Shown here: piece by piece, positions 54,067 to 64,000 of the stretch | Numbering within the stretch: the first letter of the stretch is position 1 | Layout of the letters: each line of letters opens with the position of its first letter | DNA from: Setaria digitata | Taxonomy: Eukaryota; Nematoda; Chromadorea; Rhabditida; Setariidae | Direction of reading: 5' to 3' | DNA length: 64,000 nt | NCBI GenBank assembly: GCA_003640385.1 | Contig: RCAB01000217.1 | Location: 35,968 to 99,967, forward strand | The notes under the pieces: generated by a model | Told to the model about the DNA's origin: nothing | The model's database searches: none | What the model saw: only the letters and a program-made list of their open reading frames with translations | Made by a program: the position numbers and the translations under genes

Positions 54067-54633
54067 GGTCTTAATGGGTTCTGCACATAATAATATCGGT
54101 TTTTTGGCGACCGCTGAATAAAAGAATAAAAATGATTAGGATAACGATAATAATAATGATACACTTATTAAAAACTGTTAGTGCTGCAGAATTTAATACA
54201 AGTGAAGTCTGTGTTGAATGAAGTGAGAGTCCGTGACATACTCGAATACACGAACAAAGTATGTATCAATGATAATGCCAAATTCAGGCCGCTAGTCCTT
54301 GCTAAGAAACATTCTCTGGTTGAGTAAAATCAGTTCACCTGAAATGAAAGCATTTAAATTCACTAATGAAAGAAAAAAAGACTTTCGTATAAAGAGCAAA
54401 CCATTGTATAAATGTTTCATTAACATCTATAAGCAAAAGACCACCCCTCCCCAGTTTTATCGCTAACCTGCCACCAAATAACGAATATGCTCATCTACAT
54501 ACTTTCCAAAATAAAACTTCTCTCTTTCGGTATAGATGGCTACCGCTTGGTTTCAATGATATTTTTAGATTTGCAGCTGAACTTCAGTTTGTAACTCTTC
54601 ACTTCTTAACATTGCTGTCAGGAATTGTAGAGA
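54067..54633. promoter_or_regulatory. Divergent (bidirectional) promoter region of COM-1 and INTS2
   Basis: 567 bp separate the two start codons, which face away from each other. Acceptor-like sites lie close to both: TATGTGCAG just before the COM-1 start on minus, and TTGCTGTCAG at about 54612-54621 before the INTS2 ATG on plus. Both mRNAs may therefore be trans-spliced, with promoters overlapping in this interval. No specific TATA or factor site can be claimed. Confidence 0.5.
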
Positions 54634-57600
54634 ATGGTACCTAGCCAGGTACCACAACCGGTATATGCAGCATTGAAAAATGGTACTTTCATTGACAATA
54701 TCGATACATTCGATCCTGAACAAATTCAACCATTCCTACCATCACTTTTGCTTTGTTCATTTTCATCAGCTTGCACCTTTTCAGATGAATCACTGGTTAG
54801 TTTCTTTTTTGATGGATGTTGGATGATTTTCCTTTTTTGAAAAGGAGATTTCTTTCCATTCCAGATTTTTAATAATTGATTTCCGGCTACAGATTTTTCT
54901 TTCAAAAAAATTATCCTAATATGTCGAATTGTTTGCGATGAGTTCCTGCTCCATTGGAATTTTCAAGAAACAAGGCTTGGTTGCAAGCTTTTGCCGCAGA
55001 AATAACCTGACTTTTGCCTTCGAAATCCGAGGACCTCAAAATTCTGAAGAAAATGTGTAAACGGAAATGACGATTCAAGAACCATAATCCTGATGTTAAT
55101 CAGCCATCATTAATTAAAAAAAAAAAAAATAAGGACTCCAAGAAAGCCAGCAAAATTGAAGCAAATAGCTTGGATTTAAGAAAAATCTTTGACTAATGTC
55201 ATAAAATAATAAAGGAGAATTTCGACTCACATATCGCGAAATTGGAATGATGTTTAACGGGAATCTTGAGAGGCACAATGATTTCAAAAATCAGGAATTA
55301 TTATTTAAATTTTTTTTTTTTAGCTCATTATTAAAAGTTTTAGGACCAACTTCGGCGTCGTTTGCTAGAATTTCCCCAATGTAACTCACTTTTTCAAATT
55401 CTTAATGCCGATGTTGCTGAAGTAGAGGAAGATTTGAATAAAGCAACAGTGGAAGATATTGAGGATATTCGTAAAGTGCCTTTTGAAACGGCATCGCCAC
55501 AAATGAAACTCAAAATTGTCGCATTTTTACTTGATCGAAGTGAGAATTTTACCTCTCTTTGTGACCTAATTTATTTTTAACCGGTAGAAGATGAAAAGTT
55601 TTCTTACTCAGCTCTCACAAATGTACTGGACATCATAAATTGTCTTCTAGTTTCAAAAAATATGGATAATGCAGCGGACTTGGATATCTTTGAACAGGAA
55701 TCAATATTAGAAGAAATTATATGCGCAATGACTATATGCGCTTTATATATGCCAAATCGTTTCGATCCCACCGTAATTATTCATTCTTTATTGGGAGTGC
55801 CTAATGCTGTGACTGTACTAACTACGGTAAGCATCAGGAAATACTGATTAATATAGAGAAATCCATGCTTTGGTCATATTTTTCTTTCTTCGATTGTCGG
55901 AGGTTATTTGATGTTGAGTAATTTGAATGGTCCTGAAGTGAAGATGAATGCTGTAGATATTAAATGATTGAATTAAACAGCTCAAAGGGATCTAGTAATA
56001 ATTGATGGCCTTCATTTTGTTACAGCTGATATGTAATGTTAGCGATTCACTGGAGTCTACAGTTGATTACTTGTTGAAGATACAGTTGCCGGATGATGAT
56101 AATATCATCAGTAAAAACAGAAACAGCTTACTTCTAAAGGTTTGTTACACATAACGAGACGTTTAATAATCCTTTTCATCGTCTCGTGCGTCAAATTATG
56201 CAGAAATTTTTCAATTGCTTCAAACAGATTAGTATCACTTAAATCATTTTGTCCACTGAAAATATATATTTACTCAGTTGTCACTAATAAGGGGCAGTTA
56301 AAGATTGTATGATTTATATCATATGCAGCGATAGCCAGACTTGTCAAGATCACGCTGCACTGAACGACTAGATAAAGTATAACTGTACTGTTTCTGCTGC
56401 CGATCGGTCGGATTTCCGGAGACTTCTTATCACGCCTCATCAAAATTTATGCAGTATGATGCTGTGCTGCTGATTAGCTTCCTTTACGATAACCTATGAG
56501 ATGAAAGGGAAATTAATGCTAGAAGAACAGATTTTATATGCAACTTATAGGCCTAACCATGTATACGTTTTATTTTCCAAAATTCGTACATTTCAGCTGC
56601 TTTCAATTGATCCATACCTTGTTGAACCAAGTATTTCCCAATTACTGGATGCAAACACCTCATATGGTAATGGCTTGGCACTGACGCTAATATGTGTTTG
56701 TCTAAATAGCATTCAATTGATAAACAATTTACTTTGCGCCTTGTTAAATAAACGTTCGTTGGCTATATTTATCCAGCGGTCATCCGACAAACCAGCTGTG
56801 AAACTTTTGCGTGATCGAATCTCCGAAGCTATCAGTGCGTTTTCATCGAGGTTTGCACTGTTTTTAAATTCTATAAGCTGTATTTATTAATCATAAGATT
56901 TGCCTTACGCATATCGAGTACTTGTTTTGAAGAAATTGCTGCAACTTGATGTTAGGCTCTTAGCGCTAACATAGATAAATGAAAAGAATTTGTGTGAAAC
57001 CTGAAATTTCAGTTTTCTTTTAGGAACTCCATTTATATGTAGTATATCTCGTATTTCTACTTTTAGAAGGCTATTGAATAAATAAAATTTCTGTTTTTTC
57101 TGCTTTTTTTCCTCATAAAAACTATGCATGGTATCTTATCATATCAGTAATTCTGACCTATGTTATTGTTGAAATTGTTTAGCACAGTAAATCTCTGATA
57201 GAAAAAAAAAACCCCCACTTTGCTCCAAAATAAGGAAAATTTTCGAGATATTTTAAAGAAATTATCGGAAAATAATTTTGGTTATTGCAGTACAAATAAC
57301 GATGGTACTGAAGCTACCTTAGCTCAGTTACTGGCAGTCCTTCGTATTAACGCTGGTATGCGTCTAAGTTATGATGAGACAAATTCGTGGTTGCTATTTC
57401 TTACTCGAACTGATCTTAACGATGATCGCTATATAATAACTGCTTTATCAGTTATTATTGCTTGTCCACAACTGATACCGTAGGTGGTTATTCGCTTTCA
57501 ATTAATACATTATGTCTTTCTTTTAGAGTTTTATATTCACTGCAGTTCGCTTAGCTTTATCAATTTAAGTTTACGAAACAGTAAGCGGATTGAATGGGAC

Positions 57601-60600
57601 AGGTATCTGAGAAATCTCAGACGACCATGTTGAAGTCTCTTTTTTTCTGTTTACCAATGTTTACCCATTCCTGCTTTTTTATGAGAAAGTATCCCACTGA
57701 GTGAGGGTCTGTGCATTAGGTTCTAAACTTCCAAAACATTAAGTCCAAACAGTATGTTGCTGCTGTCGGAGTAATACAAGCCCAACAAAATAAGTTCATC
57801 CAGTGTGCTGCAACAGTTTTCCTAATCGAGGTTACTTTTATAATCTTTTCTTTTCAGCAGCTTAATGATATAGATTTATTATATTGCACAGAAATAATAT
57901 GTGTAATATCAAACCTTTGATCGCTGATATTACATATTTTAAGGATGCATCTCGGTGACGAAAAAGAAGTAGAAGCTTCAATTATAGCTTTTCTGGATTG
58001 GCTTAAGCAGCGAGCTTCATCCAGTGCTTCTCCAAGTCTACAGCAATTCTTTATTTTATTATCAATTCATTTACATGCTGGTCAAAGTGAACAACTTGCT
58101 GTTCTTATTTCCAGTGTTCTCGCTTTCAAGGTATTTCAGATACCGCTAACTTTAGATAACTCTGATGAATTTACTCATTGTTTTACTTCTCTCATTTACT
58201 CATTTACTCATTCTGATGAATTTACCCAATTTACTCATTGTTTTACTTTTCCATAACGCTTTTCATATTATTTGGGCTATGGGAGTTATGTAGATCTTTA
58301 TAATACCAGCGAAGTGTGACAGTAGGTAAACTCAGTTCATACCTAATATTTGCCAGTTTTGTTTTTGAAAAAAAAAAAAATCGCGCTTATAGGTTACTAT
58401 AAATGTTCGAAACCTTACGACATTAAAGAATTTATTCCTGCGGCATGCCATGACTGAACGAGATATAGCAGAACGCGCTTCGCAAATGCCTGTCACTCGT
58501 TTCCTCAGCTCCCATCACCAAGGGTTCCTTCCAGCCCATTGTATTACTCAACTTCTTTCGACTAATTCATTCTCGAAACATTCAGTTCCCATCCAGGTAT
58601 AATTTTATTTTTTTAGTTACGCCACTCTTGAAATCTCTTTTCCACTTTTCCTATACTACCCTTCTTTCTCTTCACAGTAATTTGTGGATCCGTCAATTCA
58701 AATTGGAATAGGGGAAAGTTATTTATTACTATTACAGTATAATAATCAAATACATTTCATATTGATCTCGAATACTTGAAAATGATTTTATCTTTTTATT
58801 TCAGGAATTTTCAAAATTTTCTTTTCATGCAATTGTAGTTTTAGTACCCTTTAGGTAACCGTTAAATTTTGTAAATTTCATGGCGAAGGAAAGTTTTTCA
58901 CCACCTTTTAACATTTTTCTGTTCTAAATATAACATTTAGACTTCAGTTTTTTAATACTTTTCCATACCATATTTTGAATCGCTAAAAATTAATTGACAT
59001 GCTACTTAATGTTGTTTATTGATGTAGAAAAAGCTAGTTTTCCAAGAGTTCTGGATTACAGTTATATAAACACAAATTTTTTTGAAGGAATTGCCCTAAC
59101 CCTTTTTTTTTTTCTAGGATTGGATTGGTTCACAAATAACAAATTGTGCAACACCATTACATCCTGTTGTAACGGATTTATTAAACGCATATGCTTCAAG
59201 CTGTTTTGATGCGACTGATTCTGGTTCTTCCAACTATCCATTATCAGAAGAATTTATATTGGTTAGTCTAAGTGACACTTCTTCGACGATAAGATGCGAA
59301 GCACATATTTTTTTTGGTTAATCGTCGCCATTTCTCTACTTACCGATTATTACTTAGTGCATCTAAGCATAGCGATTCATTCTATAATTTTAGTGATTGA
59401 GTATTTTAGCCAGTAATGATTCTGCTTTGACGCTGTTGTAATGAAGACATTTCCTGTTCGATACAGCTAAATTTTCTCTGGAAGACTAAAAAAATCATTT
59501 TTAAATGTTCGAGTTAATCAATTTTTCCTTTTATGATGGCATCATTGCTTGGTGCTAAATGACTTTTACTGGTAGATATGGAAATAATCGTTACCTAAAT
59601 CAATCTTTATTGTAAGGATAGAATACAACACTACTTTCCAGGATGTATTTAGTGGTGAGGTTATGAATGAAAACAAGATGGTTCCTCGTTTACTTACATT
59701 TTTTTTTCTTCTTTCTTACCGAAAGAGTTTCGAGGCCCATTCTCAAAAGAAAGTTACTCAATACTTTTATAGGTATAATTTCCTCTCTCTTTTGCATCAT
59801 TCCGGTTAATTTTTTTTTACTGATTTCAAATAGAAGGAAAATTAAGCTGCACTATTTTTAATAATTTTTATCACAGACATTTAGATGAGATAAGTGAGTG
59901 CTGATAATCTCTTTAGCGGAAAATGAAAAAGATTTGGTGATATTAGATTGGAGATATCTTACGGATGAATGGTGTTTTATACCTGGAGTAGCTTGTTAAT
60001 CAGATTACCTAAAGAATTATGAGCGCAAGAGCTCAGCTCTCATATTCATGTAGCAAGTGTCATTTTCTTACTTCTGAAATTTTATACATTGTAGTGCCAA
60101 AACCGAAGCTGTTATACCGGTCCGATTTTTACTAAACATTGTTGAAACTCGACCGGAACATTTCCGTGCTATTCGATCACCACTGGTTTATTTATGCGGC
60201 CTGTATTACCCATATATGCTTCCAACGGTCGATTCATTACTGTTATCTGTGGATGATGAACTAAAGAATCTTGAAGGCGAAACTACCACGCGGTGAGATT
60301 TTTTGTTTTAATTTTCAAACTTGTTTGCAGACACTTTGTTGCTGTTTTGTTGGATTCTAAAGAATTATGAGTCAAAGAGAACAAGTTAGAAAGGAAGACT
60401 CTTCACCATGTTGCATCTGCATTCAGCAGAGTTGCGAAAAATGCTTGATTGATGCTGAATAATCACTAAACAATAAATTTTTTTATTATTTATTAAACTA
60501 TCATGGAAGGTTTCCTTCTTTAAAATTTAATGAAAGAAATAAATCACTGTCTAAATGTTGCCAAGGGCGTATGATTAACCATGTATGCAAAAGAGACTCA

Positions 60601-62979
60601 CCGTACTATTTTCAAAAATTTCTTGATAATTCAAGGTTGTGAGACTACTTAAAGTCGATTTTCTTTTTCTTTTTTTTAAAGGTTTTTAGGACTGTGTATC
60701 TATCTCTAAAGCTAACATTTGGATACTTGGCAGCAGATGTTGCTCTTGTAATATAAAATCGCTTTTATACTGAATTGTTTTTCCATAAAAAGACTGTTGC
60801 AGGGAAAACCTACTGTCTACCGATGTGTTGTTGAAAGCTTTCAATGAAATTGATAAAGAACCTGCAAATTCCATGCGTTGTATACGTTTGCTCCAAAAAA
60901 GCACCATACGCGAACAAGTGCAAGCAAAGGATGCTATTGTACATGCTATGGTTGTTGCCCTCAGTTCGTCTACACCAGTACCTTTTGCAAATGTAACAGT
61001 AGCAATTTGGAAACGTTTAGAAAATATCATTCCCAGATCACTTTGTGAGGTTTGCTGTTCAAAAACTATAAAACTATTATTGTTTTGCTTGAATTAGCTC
61101 GCATTTTGAAATTTGAGCCTACTTCATCTTTGTAGATTGAAGATAACTTAGTAAGGTAATTTATTGTTTCTGACATTAGTATCTTAAGCAGATGGTTTAA
61201 GAGCCGATTTTTTTTTTGAATGTTATATTTTTCATTATGTGTATCTAAAGTGAAATTACTTAACTACTCTCTTAAATCCATTGGATTGCTTTACTGAACA
61301 ACAGTCTCACGTTGGCATTTCCGTTCTACTTTTACCGTTTCACTTTTGAATTTCAGGCAACAGTTCGTGCGTGGTCTGCCGAGGAGTTGAATCATAACAT
61401 ATTGATTGAGCAGCCTCTGTTTCTATTTCGATGCGATGAGCGATTATTCGAAAATGGTGTTCTGTTTCCTTGTTATCTACGTATTCTATCTTTTTATTTA
61501 TCTGCAAGTCGTACATTCTTATTGCAGAAACTGCAAATGAGTGGAAGGCAAGTCGTTGGAAATATTGTGTTTCTTAAATTTTTTTTTTTAACGAACTAAA
61601 TCAAAATTCTTCGGATTATTTATAATGGGTTACTGTCCTTTTTAAATTAATTGATCGGTAGTTTTTTTCGTCAGATCGGTACATCTTGCAGAGATGATCA
61701 GCGAGTAGAACGTGAAGAGCTAACACGTTCATTAATTGGAGCGCAAGATTCAGCAGTTGTGCAGATTTTACTAGAGATATGTGGACGATTCAAAAATGTC
61801 ACCGTTCATCGTCTTTGCTGCGCATATATTCACCAGATGTTCATTGCCGATCCCGTGCTTTCCAAACTGGTGCACTTTCAGGTACCGATTGCATTATTCC
61901 TAATGAAAACTCCGATGCGAAGAAGCCTATCATTATTATGATTATTGTACTTTTGCATACTGCAAGTAGAAAATAATATACTTTTCGAATATTTATAAAT
62001 TTATTCAAGAAGCTTCTTGCTTCACCACTGCCGTCTATTTCTTTTCATTTTAAAAGAAATTAATTCACTTTTATTAAATTTTAGGGCTATCCTTTACGAC
62101 TGATTCCCCTAGCTGTTCGAGAAATACCATCAATGCATATTTGTCTTGAGTTTGTGCATGAAATTCTAGCACTGGCTGATATTTCAAAACGTATCTTCGC
62201 TATTGTTCTCATTACTGAGTTGGCACAACAGGTACTTTCTCTGGAATTTTGTTTACATTTGTGTTTAATATTTTAATTTAGTCGGAAGATATAAATAGTC
62301 AGGTATCAACATGGGAAATGAAATTTAGTTTTTAATTTTTGCCCGTATTTTATGTTATATACGAGTATATTCATGCAGATATATACTATTGCAAAAAAAA
62401 CAAGGCAAGGATAGTAAAGTTAATGAAAGACATGTGTGAAGAGGGTTTGATCATTCTAAGGATGCATCACTTGATCATGAAGAAATACCAACATTGAACT
62501 AGAATAATTGTGATATGCTGTGAGATTAATTACGTAAACTGCAAAAGTCCTACCTTTTACCAGATTTTTAGCTTAGGAGTAAATCGATCGAAAGGCTAAT
62601 TTTACGATGCCTAAAATAAACATGAATAAGTTAATTTTATTTTCTGTTCCAGTACAAAATCGAATCATCATTTATTCGTGTAGAACTATTATTGGACGTG
62701 TTAACAACTTTGTCACGCGCCTTGACTACTGATGAAAATTTGCGACTTTTATCTCGCGCTCTACCATCGTTGGGTCGCATGATGTCATTATTTCCACAAG
62801 TTTCGGGAGATGTAGCACATCTTTTAATACGCATTTCTTCAGTTGCTGCTTCACGTATAGCAGTTTCAGCAACGGTGCTAAAAACTGAATCTTGTTTGGA
62901 AAGACGCCTAATTGCACTTGTAAATAATATTCTTTGCGAAGCTGCGTCTGATATGGCTGCCCTTTCTATGAAGTCCTGA
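54634..62979 (+). CDS. INTS2: Integrator complex subunit 2 (INTS2)
   Basis: INTS2 is an alpha-helical scaffold subunit of the Integrator RNA-cleaving complex and contacts INTS1. About 16 exons, roughly 1,070 residues (human about 1,200): 54634-54795, 55344-55539, 55588-55826, 56026-56139, 56597-56850, about 57202-57479, 57943-58130, 58393-58596, 59118-59261, 59642-59772, 60095-60292, 60803-61049, 61357-61551, 61675-61881, 62085-62231 and 62653-62979. Family blocks: ICNVSDSLESTVDYLL, LLSIDPYLVEPSISQLLD, FLPAHCITQLL with DWIGSQITNC, TPLHPVVTDLLNAY, PLFLFRCDERLFENGVL, REELTRSLIGAQDSAVVQIL, IHQMFIADPVLSKLVHFQ, GYPLRLIPLAVREIPSMHIC. The end is NNILCEAASDMAALSMKS. All phases close except 56850 to 57202, where a small exon may be missing. 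The 55540-55587 intron is only 48 bp. It starts at the first ATG after an acceptor-like site. Confidence 0.93.
58161..58252. repeat. Imperfect local duplication in an INTS2 intron
   Basis: Two copies of a segment beginning TCTGATGAATTTAC and running through TTTACTCATTGTTTTACTT, separated by short TCATTTAC repeats, between the exons ending 58130 and starting 58393. Confidence 0.8.
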
Positions 62980-64000
62980 TGTATATGTAGTAGAGTCTCT
63001 TAAGTTTTGGTTTCTTTGTTTGAGATTCAGTCATTGATCAGCTGTTCATAATATTTTACTGTATTGCTGACGGGGTGGGTGGAGCAATTTGGATCAATTT
63101 TTCAAGTAAATTAAGAATGGCAACAACTATTGTGATGAATTTTATGACAAGCGACAACGAAAGTTCATAATTAGATTCACTTAGGTAATATCGTTAATAA
63201 TTCTGTTTTGATTAAAAGATATTTGCTGATTTGTTTGCTGGTGCCTTTGCATATTTTATGCTTATAACTCTTATGATATTAAATTTTATATGTCGTTCGT
63301 TTTCCTTCTGATATTTAGAATAATTTAGTGTAAATTTCGGCAAATCCTAAATTAATGTCAAGCTACTGTATATACTGTGGAACTCACAAAGTAAGATCAA
63401 CATTGCGGCAAAAAATCTCTTGATTTTTTCAAAATTTTTTTCACATTTTCCAGTTTTTCTATATATATTTTTCTACATTACATTTGTCTAGTTGCCTCTA
63501 TTGTATCTATTCAAGACATCTTACTGTCATAATTTGCTGTTCGCTCTTTACACATCAGTTGCAGGAGTTATGTTACTGTAAAAATGTGGATTTAAGTAGG
63601 AAATAACTGTAAATTAAAAAGCTAACTCTTTTCCATGCAAGTTGAGCTTTAGTAACTTTTAATTCTGAATTGGTCCTAATTTTTCTATTTCAAAAAAAAA
63701 AGGACTGCATTCAGGAAAGAAAACTCAAAAGAAAAGTAAATAGGAAAAGCTTAAAAGTATATAAATTACATAAGAGCTTGAATATATATTCTCCAATATG
63801 GAGACGTAATAACGTGCTAGCAGTTATTTTAATGATATCTGAATTTCGTATATTTAGACCAGAAATTGGATAGTGGAATCCTGCGCCAGGTTATTGAGAT
63901 GATGGGTTATTAGGCCACGTCAGTGAGGTGTTGACCAGCTGATACAGTGAATTAGATTAACTGAAGAGGAACCTGTTGAAATGCGCAAAATACTGCAGGG
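62980..64000. other. INTS2 3' flank
   Basis: About 1 kb downstream of the INTS2 stop. It is AT-rich, and no exon or RNA gene can be supported up to the window edge. Confidence 0.5.

Noticed and set aside
63670..63873. Lys-rich plus-strand ORF at the window end
   Set aside because: Low-complexity reading of AT-rich DNA with no start or splice context.
1..64000. Transposons, tRNA/rRNA genes, CRISPR, Wolbachia-type insert
   Set aside because: No transposase or reverse-transcriptase motifs, terminal repeats, tRNA B-box-like stretches or bacterial-like intronless coding were seen by eye; a database search could still find degraded remnants.

Overview
The window looks like nuclear DNA of a nematode, most likely a spirurid/filarial type. 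It is AT-rich and packed with short exons. Its introns run from about 50 to 900 bp, with GTAAG-like donors and TTTCAG-like acceptors. Several start codons sit just downstream of an acceptor-like TTNCAG with no usable upstream exon, as expected for spliced-leader trans-splicing. I see no rRNA, tRNA, transposon, CRISPR array or bacterial operon. Species and all orthology calls come from reading translated exons, not from a search.

Layout. Minus strand, 1-10.9 kb: three tandem genes. In transcription order they are a METTL9/DREV-type protein-histidine methyltransferase, a FAM114A-like protein, and a group VI (PLA2G6-like) calcium-independent phospholipase A2. The last is cut by the window edge just at its DGGGIRG lipase motif. 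10.9-14.5 kb has no gene I can support. Plus strand, 14.5-26.9 kb: a TBC1D24-like TBC+TLDc gene, MPDU1 (dolichol-phosphate-mannose utilisation, PQ-loop protein) and a TIMM29-like mitochondrial import gene. Minus strand, 27.1-43.5 kb: Integrator subunit 1 (INTS1), a gene of about 37 exons. Plus strand, about 44.4-48.0 kb: an unrecognised single-pass membrane protein with a long basic Ser/Lys-rich tail. Minus strand, 49.3-51.0 kb: prefoldin subunit 6. Minus strand, 52.3-54.1 kb: the CtIP/Sae2/COM-1 DNA-end-resection factor. Plus strand, 54.6-63.0 kb: Integrator subunit 2 (INTS2), head to head with COM-1 across about 570 bp.

How the genes relate. Most are housekeeping genes without an obvious shared pathway. 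The exception is INTS1 and INTS2, which encode directly interacting subunits of the Integrator complex and start only about 11 kb apart, with COM-1, PFDN6 and the unknown membrane gene between them. COM-1 and INTS2 probably share a bidirectional promoter. The unrecognised membrane protein is the best candidate here for undescribed biology. Exon boundaries were read by eye and may be off by a few bases. Where reading phases did not close I say so.
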